DNA from: Gammaproteobacteria bacterium
GTDB lineage: Bacteria > Pseudomonadota > Gammaproteobacteria > GCA-001735895
Reading direction: 5' to 3'
Assembly (NCBI GenBank): GCA_029862005.1
Contig: JAOTYD010000011.1
Coordinates: forward strand, 42,983-106,982
DNA: 64,000 bases
A model generated the notes under the pieces. The model did no database searches. It saw only the letters and a program-made list of their open reading frames with translations, and was not told the DNA's origin. Positions 54,794 to 63,763 of this stretch are shown piece after piece; the first letter of the stretch is position 1; each line of letters opens with the position of its first letter. Position numbers and translations under genes: made by a program.

Positions 54794-55555
54794 TTAGCTG
54801 GCTAATCGAGTCCAGATGCTGGTTTGCGCAATACTGAAGTGATACTTGCGTTCATGCTCACGAATTAAAAATGGCAGATCGCAAGTCGCCTTCAGCGTAA
54901 AATTTTGTTCAAGCGCCGATACGATGGAGTCATGTGATGTGACTTCTTTACCATTTCGTTTAAAGCCTCCCAAACGCTCTTCGGGGATGGTGAATTCGTC
55001 CCACCAGGTGAATGGCGAGCAAATCACTACCTGGGCACCAGGATTAGTAATTTCAGCCAGTTTATCGAGGGCACGTCCCGGGTGGGGCAGTCGGTCCAGT
55101 ACATTGGCGAAGGTAATCACATCAAACCGACCAATCGAGTCGGGCAATGCCTCGGCATCACCCTGTAAAAAACTGACCCGCTCGGGATGTACGCCATCCG
55201 GTAATTTATTTGTGACAGCATCACCCAGCTGGCCTTCCCGCTTCAGTACCAGCGGTATTTCTCCACTGTGAAGAATGTTGTTGGCCGATTCGATAAAGGC
55301 ATGTGAAAAATCGATGCCGACAACCTCCGAACAAAATCGGGACAACTCAAAGCTGGTACGGCCGACCGAACAACCCAGATCGAGAGCGCGCGAATTTTCG
55401 GGTAGTTGTGACGAATCGATACATTCGGCAAGACGGGTATGAAAACCGAACGCCTGGTGTGGGCCAAATTCCCAGGGTAAAGTCTGTTCAATATTGGCAT
55501 AATGGAAAACCAGGTATTCATTGACCTGTGCGCCTGTTTCGTAATAGTCGGGCAT
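54794..55555 (-). CDS. SAM-dependent methyltransferase of the OvoA C-terminal type
   Basis: A 253-residue class I methyltransferase. Motif I is ALDLGCSVGRTSFE (57-70) with acidic D82. The opening YYETGAQVNEYLVFHYANIEQTLPWEFGP and the end VVICSPFTWWDEFT match the stand-alone or C-terminal methyltransferase of ovothiol synthase OvoA, which methylates N1 of 4-mercaptohistidine. The sulfoxide synthase part (EgtB-like) normally fused in front is absent here. The function is therefore inferred from a domain seen in a fusion; a different substrate is possible. It stands alone between two repeat elements. No ribosome site stands out. Confidence 0.75.
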   Translation of the reverse strand: MPDYYETGAQVNEYLVFHYANIEQTLPWEFGPHQAFGFHTRLAECIDSSQLPENSRALDLGCSVGRTSFELSRFCSEVVGIDFSHAFIESANNILHSGEIPLVLKREGQLGDAVTNKLPDGVHPERVSFLQGDAEALPDSIGRFDVITFANVLDRLPHPGRALDKLAEITNPGAQVVICSPFTWWDEFTIPEERLGGFKRNGKEVTSHDSIVSALEQNFTLKATCDLPFLIREHERKYHFSIAQTSIWTRLAS

Positions 55556-55698
55556 TGATGTTTGTGTGGGAGTTTAAAGCGGCATTATACTAAATTCTAA
55601 ATGTGCGGTTTGAAGCAATAGGAGTCGAATTCCGATTTTCGGAATTGATCCTGTTTCCATCCGGGTAAGCCTCGTCTGTCCCATATTCAGTGTCAAAA

Positions 55699-55724
55699 GT
55701 CATTCCCGCTTGGGCGGGAATGAC
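55699..55724. repeat. dRS3-like palindrome
   Basis: GTCATTCCCGC (55699-55709) is a perfect inverted repeat of GCGGGAATGAC (55714-55724) with a 4-base loop; it contains ATTCCC-N8-GGGAAT, the pattern known as dRS3 in Neisseria and found in many proteobacteria. It lies in the 250-nt gap between the methyltransferase and amidase genes. The spurious frame reading VIPAQAGMT across it is the usual artefact of this repeat. Confidence 0.6.
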
Positions 55725-55805
55725 CCGGGGCGCGGGAATGCCCTTAATTACCAGTTTAGTGCCATCAGGATTAATGCGCATCTTTGCTATTGCAACCATC
55801 ATCGA

Positions 55806-57098
55806 TCAAGCCTCCGGATTGAGCTGCCGGTGGATCCACCTGGCAGCCGCAAGTAGTTCGTCGTCGCCGCCCATGGGTCCGACCAGTTGCACCGATAACG
55901 GCAACCCGTTGGGGCCGCTGCCAAACGGGATCGACAGGCAAGGAACCTGCAGCAGGTTCCAGCCGCGGCTGAACAGCGGGTCGCCAGTGGCGTCGAGGCC
56001 AGCAGGCGCTTCGCCCGGGGCCGCCGGAGTCAGAATCACGTCGGTATCGACAAACATGCTCTGCAACATACGCGCCGCGCGGTCACGCGTACGGCAGGCC
56101 TGCTCGTAGCTCTCACGGGTTACCCTCAGCCCGCTTTCGAACAGGTCGATGAACGCCGGGCTGATTTGTTCACGGTAGCGGCTGTACTCGTAAATTCGCG
56201 CGCGTGCCACTTCGTAGGCCATGACGATCTTCTGGCTCTCGGTCAGATCGTTGAACACTTCGGGAAAGGCCAACTCACCGGTTTGCGCGCCTGTGTCTCG
56301 TAGCACCGTCATCGCACGCTGGCAAACATCGCGCATTTCAATCGAACCCTCCGACCAGTGCGGACCGCGAAACAGCGAAACGCGTAGGGGTCGTTCTTCG
56401 GTATCCGGCAGATCCGCGGGGTGACTGCCGCAAAGTACCGAGCGCGCCAGCTCGAAGTCTTCGATGTCGCGGGCGAGAAAGCCCAGGGTATCCAGACTCG
56501 GCGCCAGCGCCATGACGCCCTGCAGATCGAAACTGCCGTGGCTAGCCTTGTAGCCCGCTACCCCGCAATAGGCGGCCGGCCGAATCAGCGATGCCGCGGT
56601 TTGCGAACCGAAAGCAAACGGCAACATGCCATCGGCAACGGCCGCGGCCGAACCGCTGGAAGAACCACCGGGGGTATGACCCAGATTGTGCGGATTTGCG
56701 GTTTTGCCCGGTTTGAAGTAGGCAAATTCGGTGGTTACCGTTTTACCGACGATAATCGCGCCGGCGCGTTGAAACATTTCCACGCAACTGGCATTGCGAG
56801 ATGGCTGGAAGCCGTCGTAAAACGAGGTGCCCCAGCCAGTTGGAAATTGATCGGTGTCGATAATATCCTTGATCCCGACCGGGATGCCGTGCAGCGGCCC
56901 ACCGATTTCCGACTGGTCGGCCTGCCGCGCCGCCGCCATTGCTGCTGCTTCGTCGAGGCAGGTAAACGCGCCGACTGCGTCTTCGCGCTCGCGAATTCGC
57001 TCGAGACAGGCTTGCATAACGTCCTCGGCAATAACCTCGCGGTCGCGAATCAAGCGCGCGATTGCGGCCATACCTGACTGGTTGAGAGGCAGCGTCAC
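55806..57098 (-). CDS. Amidase (amidase signature family)
   Basis: A 430-residue amidase. The catalytic triad candidates are K77 (VGIKDII), the cis-serine in GGSSSGSAA (about 146-147) and S170 (GSQTAASLIRPA); the last replaces the common DTGGSIR with QTAASLIR, a variation seen in part of the family. It would split an amide to acid and ammonia in the cytoplasm. It is last in the minus-strand operon after the DUF1116 gene (14 nt gap), fitting a late hydrolysis step. Substrate unknown. Confidence 0.85.
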   Translation of the reverse strand: MTLPLNQSGMAAIARLIRDREVIAEDVMQACLERIREREDAVGAFTCLDEAAAMAAARQADQSEIGGPLHGIPVGIKDIIDTDQFPTGWGTSFYDGFQPSRNASCVEMFQRAGAIIVGKTVTTEFAYFKPGKTANPHNLGHTPGGSSSGSAAAVADGMLPFAFGSQTAASLIRPAAYCGVAGYKASHGSFDLQGVMALAPSLDTLGFLARDIEDFELARSVLCGSHPADLPDTEERPLRVSLFRGPHWSEGSIEMRDVCQRAMTVLRDTGAQTGELAFPEVFNDLTESQKIVMAYEVARARIYEYSRYREQISPAFIDLFESGLRVTRESYEQACRTRDRAARMLQSMFVDTDVILTPAAPGEAPAGLDATGDPLFSRGWNLLQVPCLSIPFGSGPNGLPLSVQLVGPMGGDDELLAAARWIHRQLNPEA

Positions 57099-57112
57099 GC
57101 CCGGCTTGCCCG

Positions 57113-58306
57113 TCAGGTTTCGAGCGCGGTTAGCGCCGCTTCGAAAACGGTAACCGGCATATCGTAGATGCCGCCGCCCAAACGGCCCAGCTCACCCTCG
57201 ACATCGAGTATACCAAGGCCAATAATCGGGCCCTGCTGTCGCGCAACCGCGGCCCGTGCCAGCAATCCGATTCTACATTCAAGCTCGTTAAATTCAGGAT
57301 GTACCCCGGCGAGCAAGTGCGTCCCCCGTTCGCGATAATCGTCCGGCAGGAAATCGCCAAGGTTTTTTTCCTGCTCGGGTGCATGCCGAATCGCCATAGC
57401 GCCGAGACCTAATCCCTCGACCACGGCGCTGTCGCCTATTGCAGGCAAGCCCCTTGCAGGCGGCAAATCGACATCAAACCTGCCGCGCGGCGCTGTGGCC
57501 GCGGCACTGAACCAGCGCCCGGGAAAGGCCGAAATCTGGATCCCTGTGGCGATCCCGTTGCCACCCGCGGCGGTGACAAAACTCGAAGCTTTAATTCCGA
57601 CTGCCCGCTGCATGATGCATTTACTGGCGGCCATCCACAGGTTCAGGAATAGACTTGGGGAGGTACTGATAAAATCCTGCAGGTTGCTATCGTCAATGCC
57701 TCCGGGTGTGAGCCGCGCCATCAACACCTCGGTCGCGTGCGGGGTGCGGCCGTGACAGTCATCGCCATGCCTTAAGCCCTCAACGGCTATCGGCAGCATT
57801 TCGATCGGCCGGGTCAGGCCGGCGCTGAGCAGATCACAAAACTCGTCGTTTAACCAGCGGATATGATCAAGCACCGCGTCAGCACACAATCCCAGGCGCA
57901 ACGCCGGTCGCCCGCCGCCGTTTATCGGTGAATAGATCCTGATCCCGGGATTCGACGCGTCGACCACGCGATGCAGCGGCATCGAGGCGCTGACGACCGC
58001 GGCCAGCGGCGTGACGGTGGCAAAATCCTGCGCCGGTTTGAGTTCGATTTCACCCGCCTGAATCATCGCTCGCGCTTGTTCGAAATCGGCGGCAATGCCT
58101 TCATAAACGGCGGCCACGCAGGCCGAGTTCAAAATCGGTTTCGAAATCGAAGCCTTCGATTCGAAGGCCGGGCCCGCATGCAACAGTATATTTTCACCGA
58201 GGCCAAAGGCACTCGCCGCAGACTCGATTCGATCCCAGACCGGAACCGCCTGTATCGCCTGTTCGAAGGCAGTGCGATCGGAAGCATGTAATTCGATCTC
58301 TTCCAT
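57113..58306 (-). CDS. DUF1116 protein (YahG/YlbE-like)
   Basis: A 397-residue protein of the DUF1116 family, close to YahG/YlbE found near FdrA-type and ureide/carbamoyl metabolism genes. NSACVAAVYEGIAA (about 47-60), GRTPHATEVLMARLTPGG and ASKCIMQRAVGI are recognisable blocks. No reaction is established for the family. The ATG at 58306 is preferred over a longer frame because it starts 1 nt after the upstream stop (TGACATG), indicating coupling to the p208b gene. Its place between the unknown p208 proteins and an amidase points to a role in breaking down a carbamoyl- or amide-containing product. Confidence 0.78.
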   Translation of the reverse strand: MEEIELHASDRTAFEQAIQAVPVWDRIESAASAFGLGENILLHAGPAFESKASISKPILNSACVAAVYEGIAADFEQARAMIQAGEIELKPAQDFATVTPLAAVVSASMPLHRVVDASNPGIRIYSPINGGGRPALRLGLCADAVLDHIRWLNDEFCDLLSAGLTRPIEMLPIAVEGLRHGDDCHGRTPHATEVLMARLTPGGIDDSNLQDFISTSPSLFLNLWMAASKCIMQRAVGIKASSFVTAAGGNGIATGIQISAFPGRWFSAAATAPRGRFDVDLPPARGLPAIGDSAVVEGLGLGAMAIRHAPEQEKNLGDFLPDDYRERGTHLLAGVHPEFNELECRIGLLARAAVARQQGPIIGLGILDVEGELGRLGGGIYDMPVTVFEAALTALET

Positions 58307-58307
58307 G

Positions 58308-58934
58308 TCACGGTACCTGCGGCGGAATAATCCAGGTTTCCGAGAAATACAGGAACGCCGAGGTAGTTTCGAACCCGGCCTGTACCCGCGTTCCAAGCTT
58401 GCCCGGCAGGGATCTACCATTGACGATGATCTGCGCGGCCTGTGCCGGTACCAGTACCGTAAACATCGTGTGAACGCCGGAGCCGACCTGGTCTGGCATC
58501 AATTCCAGCGCGCGCGGCGGTTCCAGGTCTTCCCACACCAGCTCGACCGTGTAACCTTCGCCGGACACGGTTTCGGTATATCGATGGCTCATCGGATCCC
58601 CGGAACTGTGAATCGATTGCGCGTTGATGTGATGCAGGTTGTCGAATGCCGGTGCGTCGCGGAACGCAGCGAGTCTGCCGATGAAATTCTCCAGTAGATA
58701 CTCGCTTAAGTCGGCATTGTCGCTGACCAGGATATTGGGCGCATCGGTCGGCGCGTCGACCTCGTTGGGCGAGCCGTAAAGCAACAACACCTGCCCCTGC
58801 CCGACCGGAGACCAGGCAACCCGGAAAAACAGGGCCATGGCGGCAAAACTGTCATCGTCGTTTTTCAGCAGTATGCCCGGGTTTTCGCCGGTCCAGTCGA
58901 CGACACCAGGCGTGATGGGTTCAGAAAGCGGCAT
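58308..58934 (-). CDS. Unknown 208-residue protein, paralogue b
   Basis: A 208-residue soluble protein, no signal peptide or membrane helix. I do not recognise a family. It shares with its neighbour (58946-59572) an identical length and the blocks VDWTGENPGILLK (start), VNGRSLPG (about 170) and a C-terminal SETWIIP. The predicted beta-rich middle and matching ends suggest a single small-molecule-binding or scaffold domain. It is in the core of the Rieske/amidase operon, 11 nt after paralogue a and coupled to the DUF1116 gene. Conserved Trp, Glu and Asn in WTGENPG are candidate functional residues. Confidence 0.75.
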   Translation of the reverse strand: MPLSEPITPGVVDWTGENPGILLKNDDDSFAAMALFFRVAWSPVGQGQVLLLYGSPNEVDAPTDAPNILVSDNADLSEYLLENFIGRLAAFRDAPAFDNLHHINAQSIHSSGDPMSHRYTETVSGEGYTVELVWEDLEPPRALELMPDQVGSGVHTMFTVLVPAQAAQIIVNGRSLPGKLGTRVQAGFETTSAFLYFSETWIIPPQVP

Positions 58935-58945
58935 AATGTCGATCC

Positions 58946-59572
58946 CTATTGGTTGGCTGGGGTAACCCAGGTTTCTGAAAATGCGAGAAAGGCGGTGCTC
59001 ATGGTGCGCCCGAAAAACTGGCGCGACTGCACCGCACCGGGCAACTCGGTACCGTTTACCGTTACCGCGGCCGATTTCGCCTCGAGAAATACCGAATACA
59101 TTTCATGTTCTTTGGTGGCGGAGTTTTCAGCGGTTACTTCAACCGGCAGCGGGTCACCCAGGTTCGACCAGTGCATCTCGAGCGTAACGCCGGAACCGCG
59201 CAGAATTTCCCGGTAATCAGTTTTCAGGTCGCCCGGTTGACGTTGCACCGAGTCGAGATCGAGCCAGCTCATCTGCTGCAACCCGGCGCGGCCGACAAAG
59301 GTCGGCATTTTGCTCACCCAGCCGTCGACGATCCAGCGCATCATGCGCTGGTTATCAGTCATGATAAAATTAGTCTCCTGCGGCCAGCCCTGGGCCGTGT
59401 CAGGCGCCGCTAACACGATAGCAGCATGCCCTTTGCCATAAGGCGACAAAACCACACGGAAAAATAGCGACAGCAGACAATAGGCCTCGTCGTCCTGATG
59501 ATGCTTGAGATAGATGCCCGGATTTTCGCCGCTCCAGTCTACCCGGCCGGGATTGATCGATATTCTCTTCAT
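58946..59572 (-). CDS. Unknown 208-residue protein, paralogue a
   Basis: The partner of the protein at 58308-58934, same length and clearly homologous: VDWSGENPGIYLK at the start, VNGTELPG near the end of the domain, SETWVTP at the C-terminus. Overall identity looks low outside these blocks, so the duplication is old and the two probably have distinct jobs, perhaps as two subunits. Its start overlaps the Rieske oxygenase stop (ATGA at 59569-59572), so it is made with that enzyme. It may help the oxygenase, act on its product or bind the substrate. No catalytic motif is recognised. Confidence 0.75.
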   Translation of the reverse strand: MKRISINPGRVDWSGENPGIYLKHHQDDEAYCLLSLFFRVVLSPYGKGHAAIVLAAPDTAQGWPQETNFIMTDNQRMMRWIVDGWVSKMPTFVGRAGLQQMSWLDLDSVQRQPGDLKTDYREILRGSGVTLEMHWSNLGDPLPVEVTAENSATKEHEMYSVFLEAKSAAVTVNGTELPGAVQSRQFFGRTMSTAFLAFSETWVTPANQ

Positions 59573-60924
59573 GACCAGCCGGCCTCGTACTCCCGCAGCG
59601 CCGTACGGATATTATCGGCCCGCTGCTGGCCCTGGAAGCCATCGTTGGCCATGTATATTTCTGCAACCTTGTGCGCCACTTCCTTGAGCAAATCGTCATC
59701 GTCCTTACCGGCCTGTACCGGAATGCGCAACATGGTGTCGCCACCGTAGGTGGGAATCGGGTTGCTATAGATATCGGTCGGCTGCGGCAAGGTTTCACCC
59801 GCTTTCACCTTACGAATGGCCTTGCGCAGCTTACGCCTGGCGAGCGACACGCCGCGGTCGGTGAAGGCGGTGTGTTCACGCTTGTGAACATTCTTTGGCC
59901 CTTGCGAAACCCAGGCATCGTAATCGCCCGGGTCACGCTGGCGCAGCTCGTAGCTGCGATCCGGACCCTGGCCATAGAAATCGGTTTTGCCAAAGCCGAC
60001 TTCATCCTTGTTGGTCAGCCCCTGCGGGTCGTCGTCGCCGCGAAAATGCCGCCAGGCGATAACCAGGGTATGGGTATCGTCGATCGGCGTAATCCAGCGC
60101 GACAGGCCGCAGCGTCCGAAATACAGCGATTGTTCGGGCAGTGGAAAATGCCCGCCGTTCTGGGTGAAGCTTGGCAGCATCTGGTCGTGAATTCGCAACC
60201 AGATGATGTCGTCGACGCGGCGGGTATTGGTATAGAAATCCCCGAGCGGTCGTTCGAAATATTCAATTTTCGGCATCACTGCAAAGGCATCGGTAAACTG
60301 GGTGCGCACCGCTTTGGTGTGCAGGTAAACCACGTGGAACGGGTCCCAGGCGTTTTCCATCACCTGTAGCCAGTTGCAGGGTGATTCGATCAAGTAAGGC
60401 ATCATGTCATCGCCCTCCTCGACCATGGTATCGAAGACCGGAAATGGCGGCATGGTTTCGTTGGGACCCATGTAGGCAAACGCCAGACCCTTGTATTCAA
60501 CCACAGGGTAAGCGCCAAGGCAGGTCCCTTCCTTGAGCCGGCTCGCAGCTGGCTCACAAGGTCTTTCCAGGATCGAGCCGTCGATGCCGTATTTCCAGCC
60601 GTGATAGCTACAGCGAATGCCGCCTTCCTCGATGATGCCGAATTCGAGAGACATGCTGCGATGTGCGCAATGCAGGTGCACCAGACCCAGTTGTCCGCCC
60701 GTTTCGCGGAACATGACCAGGTCCTCGCCCATGATGCGGATTCGATACGGCAGATCGCCAACCTGATCGATCATCGCCACCGGCATCCAGTAACGTCGCA
60801 GGTATTCGCCGCAGGGCGTACCCGGCCCGACCTCGGTCAACTCGGGATCAGGCTCAGCCTGCCAGATAAACTGCCGCTGATGGCCTCGAAAATCACCTTT
60901 CGGAACTTCAAAATTTGCTGACAT
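59569..60924 (-). CDS. Rieske non-heme iron oxygenase (second)
   Basis: A 451-residue oxygenase subunit of the phthalate dioxygenase-like group. Rieske ligands C86-x-H88 and C105-x2-H108 (CSYHGWKYG); mononuclear site H197 and H202 with D194 and N184/N191 in WLQVMENAWDPFHVVYLHT. The start ATG at 60924 has GGAG directly before it; the longer frame is unlikely. Its stop overlaps the p208a start. Aldehyde dehydrogenase lies 20 nt upstream. No reductase is encoded in the window. This enzyme and the one at 44889 are different subfamilies, so they probably have different substrates. Confidence 0.86.
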   Translation of the reverse strand: MSANFEVPKGDFRGHQRQFIWQAEPDPELTEVGPGTPCGEYLRRYWMPVAMIDQVGDLPYRIRIMGEDLVMFRETGGQLGLVHLHCAHRSMSLEFGIIEEGGIRCSYHGWKYGIDGSILERPCEPAASRLKEGTCLGAYPVVEYKGLAFAYMGPNETMPPFPVFDTMVEEGDDMMPYLIESPCNWLQVMENAWDPFHVVYLHTKAVRTQFTDAFAVMPKIEYFERPLGDFYTNTRRVDDIIWLRIHDQMLPSFTQNGGHFPLPEQSLYFGRCGLSRWITPIDDTHTLVIAWRHFRGDDDPQGLTNKDEVGFGKTDFYGQGPDRSYELRQRDPGDYDAWVSQGPKNVHKREHTAFTDRGVSLARRKLRKAIRKVKAGETLPQPTDIYSNPIPTYGGDTMLRIPVQAGKDDDDLLKEVAHKVAEIYMANDGFQGQQRADNIRTALREYEAGWS

Positions 60925-60944
60925 TTTCGCTACTCCAAAAATTG

Positions 60945-62426
60945 TTAGTCCAGTCGGGGCGGAAACGGATCCGCGCAAGCCGCCGATCCCGACCAGACTG
61001 ACTTGATTTGCATAAAATCCCTGATGGCATCCGGTCCCAGCTCGCGACCGTAACCCGACATCTTGAATCCGCCGATCGGCGATCCCGGGTCGACGCTGCG
61101 GTAGTGATTGATATAAACGGTACCGGCAACCAGCCTTGCGGCTATGCGTTCGGAACGCCCGGCATCGGAGGTCCAGATGCCGGCGGCGAGTCCGTACCTG
61201 GAATCATTGGCCAGTGCCACGGCTTCGTCCTCGCTGTCGAATCCGGTAACCGCCAGCACCGGGCCAAACACCTCGTCGCGCCACAGCGTCATCGAGGTTG
61301 TTACCCCGGTGAAAACGGTCGGTTGCACATACAACCCGTCGGGTCGATCGGCCGGATATTGCCGGGCCCCGCCGCAAACGCACGAGGCGCCCTGCGACCT
61401 GGCCTGCTCGATCATCGACATTACCTTGTCCAGCTGGGCCTGGTTGGCCAGTGGCGCGATCTCGGTTTGCGGCGACATCGGATCGCCTGCCCGTAGACGT
61501 TCGACTCTCGCCACGATGCGTTCGACGACCGCATCGTGAATACTGTTTTCGACGAGCAGGCGCGAACCCGCGACACAGGTCTGACCGTTCGATAAAAAAA
61601 TCCCGGAGAGGATGCCATTCACGGCATTATCCAGGTCGGCATCCGCAAATAGCAGCTGCGGCGACTTGCCGCCGAGCTCCAGCGTTACCGGTTTGACACC
61701 GGCGGCGGCCGCGGCCGCCACATTACGACCGCCGCTATCCGAGCCGGTAAACGTCACTTTGCGGGTCAGATCATGCCGGACCAGTGCTTCTCCCGCCTCC
61801 TGACCGAAACCGGTGACGACGTTAATAACACCAGATGGAAGCGAGGTTTCGGCGCAGAGCATGACGAATTCGAGAGTCGATGCCGACGCGAGTTCAGAGG
61901 GTTTGATCACTACCGTATTGCCGGCGGCGAGCGCGGGCGCTATTTTCCATGCGGCGATCATCAGCGGGGAGTTCCACGGCGTAATTGCGACGACTACCCC
62001 GTAGGGTAGATAGTGCGCCTCGTTGACGACGCCGGGTACCTGGTTATCGAGTCGCTGGGGCTCTATCTGCAGGGCCTGGTTGGCGAAATACCGATACCAG
62101 CTATGCAGTCCCGCGAACTGAGCGTTAACTTCGCTGATGCGTTTGCCATTGTCGCGCACTTCGGACATCACCAGCTTTTCCCAGTCTCGCTGCAGCACAT
62201 CGGCAATTTCGTTCAGGGCAGCGGCCCGTTGCGGTACCGAATATTCCGACCAGGGGCCGTGTAATAACGCACGCTGGGCCGCCGTTACCGCGGCATCCGC
62301 GTCTTTATCGTTACCGCGTGCAAACCGGGCCCATACTGCATTGGTCGCCGGATCGATCGAGTCGATATAGTTTCCGCTATCGGGCTGTCGCCAGTCGCCA
62401 TCGATAAAGTGGTCGTAGCTCTTCAT
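60945..62426 (-). CDS. NAD(P)-dependent aldehyde dehydrogenase
   Basis: A 493-residue aldehyde dehydrogenase with the expected sites: N152 (TPWNSPL), E250 (LELGGKSPQL) and catalytic C284 (NGQTCVAG). Members of this group oxidise betaine aldehyde, semialdehydes and other small aldehydes; sequence alone does not separate them. The ATG at 62426 is used; an in-frame GTG at 62444 would add six residues. It heads the operon that continues with the Rieske oxygenase and p208 genes, and is probably driven from the promoter candidate at 62513-62540. Confidence 0.87.
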   Translation of the reverse strand: MKSYDHFIDGDWRQPDSGNYIDSIDPATNAVWARFARGNDKDADAAVTAAQRALLHGPWSEYSVPQRAAALNEIADVLQRDWEKLVMSEVRDNGKRISEVNAQFAGLHSWYRYFANQALQIEPQRLDNQVPGVVNEAHYLPYGVVVAITPWNSPLMIAAWKIAPALAAGNTVVIKPSELASASTLEFVMLCAETSLPSGVINVVTGFGQEAGEALVRHDLTRKVTFTGSDSGGRNVAAAAAAGVKPVTLELGGKSPQLLFADADLDNAVNGILSGIFLSNGQTCVAGSRLLVENSIHDAVVERIVARVERLRAGDPMSPQTEIAPLANQAQLDKVMSMIEQARSQGASCVCGGARQYPADRPDGLYVQPTVFTGVTTSMTLWRDEVFGPVLAVTGFDSEDEAVALANDSRYGLAAGIWTSDAGRSERIAARLVAGTVYINHYRSVDPGSPIGGFKMSGYGRELGPDAIRDFMQIKSVWSGSAACADPFPPRLD

Positions 62427-62512
62427 GAGTGATTCATGTTCCACCGCGCTGCGGATTAGCTGGGAATTCTACTTTTAAAACAAACGGTTATCGGGTTTTC
62501 ATCAAACAACTT

Positions 62513-62540
62513 ATAATATTACTGGAATTGGCCTAATCAA
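62513..62540 (-). promoter_or_regulatory. Possible promoter for the aldehyde dehydrogenase-Rieske operon
   Basis: On the minus strand TTGATT (complement of 62535-62540) and TATTAT (complement of 62513-62518) are 16 nt apart, about 85 nt before the aldehyde dehydrogenase start. The remaining 207-nt gap up to the ATPase gene shows no gene. Confidence 0.4.
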
Positions 62541-62633
62541 ATTCAAGAATTATGTAATATGATAATCGAACCGATTCGGCATTACTACCGTCTTGCGGGC
62601 CGGGGCATGCCGATCACAAACCGGCACCCAGCC

Positions 62634-63701
62634 TTATTTCATCAGTACCCTGGAATCCGCGGGTTGCCAGCCGACATTGATGCTGGTGCCCATTTGTCTC
62701 GGCGCATCCTGCGACCTGGCCTCGATGACAATTTGTTTTTCATCGCCCACGTCGACAAACAAGCGCGTCAGGTTACCGGCGAAGGTTCTGCCCGAGAGCG
62801 TGCCGCGGATAACGTTTAAATCCCCGTCGGTCGCATCGTTGTCGAGTAAATGTAAATGCTCGGGTCGCACCGCGATCGACACCTCGCCCTGTTCAGTGCC
62901 ATTGACCCTGGGTACCCGAATTTTCGTGCCCAATATTTGTGCCATCAGGAATTCACCTTCGGATCCAAGGATTTCACCATCGAGCAAGTTGATCTGCCCG
63001 ACGAAATCGGCGACGAAACGCGTGCGCGGTTCGTTGTATATATCTTCTGCGCCGCCAATCTGCTCTATTCTGCCGGTATTCATCACCACGATACGGTCAG
63101 ACATATTCATCGCCTCGGTCTGATCGTGGGTGACATAAACCGTGGTAATTTTCAATTCCTGCTGAATGCGGCGCAATTCGAGTTGCATGGTTTCACGCAG
63201 TTTCAAATCGAGCGCACCGAGCGGTTCATCCATTAACAGCACTCTCGGCGGATAGGCGACCGCGCGTGCGACCGCGATTCTTTGCTGTTGACCACCACTG
63301 ACCTCGGCGGGATAGCGATCACCGACATCGGACAGATGTATCAGGTCCAGCAGTTCTTTAACGCGTTCATCGATCTGCGCTTTTGGATAGCGCCGTTCCT
63401 GCAATCCAAATCCGATATTCTGGGCAATCGTCATATGCGGAAACAGCGCATAATCCTGGAATACCATGCCGATCTCGCGATGTTGCGGTGCCACGCGCGT
63501 CACGTCTTCATCGCCAAGCAGAATCGTTCCCTGGGTCGGCTGGATAAAACCGGCAATCAGGCGCAGGGTTGTGGTCTTGCCGCATCCGGAAGGACCCAGA
63601 AGGCTTAAAAATTCGCCTTCCTGTATTTCCAGGTCGAGTTCGTGCAATGCGGTGAAGTCGCCGAATCGCTTGACAATACTGCTTAATTTTACACGTGACA
63701 T
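62634..63701 (-). CDS. Polyamine-type ABC transporter ATPase (PotA-like)
   Basis: A 355-residue ABC ATPase with the C-terminal TOBE regulatory domain. Walker A GPSGCGKT 36-43, signature VSGGQ 134-138, Walker B VLLMDEP 154-160; the TOBE region spans about 250-350. The PotA-type length and the neighbouring binding-protein end point to an importer of polyamine- or opine-like cations. The permeases are not in the window; they probably lie beyond 64000. It follows the binding-protein gene with 129 nt between, containing a strong hairpin. Confidence 0.87.
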   Translation of the reverse strand: MSRVKLSSIVKRFGDFTALHELDLEIQEGEFLSLLGPSGCGKTTTLRLIAGFIQPTQGTILLGDEDVTRVAPQHREIGMVFQDYALFPHMTIAQNIGFGLQERRYPKAQIDERVKELLDLIHLSDVGDRYPAEVSGGQQQRIAVARAVAYPPRVLLMDEPLGALDLKLRETMQLELRRIQQELKITTVYVTHDQTEAMNMSDRIVVMNTGRIEQIGGAEDIYNEPRTRFVADFVGQINLLDGEILGSEGEFLMAQILGTKIRVPRVNGTEQGEVSIAVRPEHLHLLDNDATDGDLNVIRGTLSGRTFAGNLTRLFVDVGDEKQIVIEARSQDAPRQMGTSINVGWQPADSRVLMK

Positions 63702-63763
63702 ATCACACTCGGTGCTTAAAGCTGCCCTGTTCGGTAATAATCGGGCGATTGTTACCAGGTGAT

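Noticed and set aside
55590..55802. Small minus-strand frame reading VIPAQAGMT
   Set aside because: This text is the usual artefact of translating the dRS3-like palindrome; no evidence for a gene.
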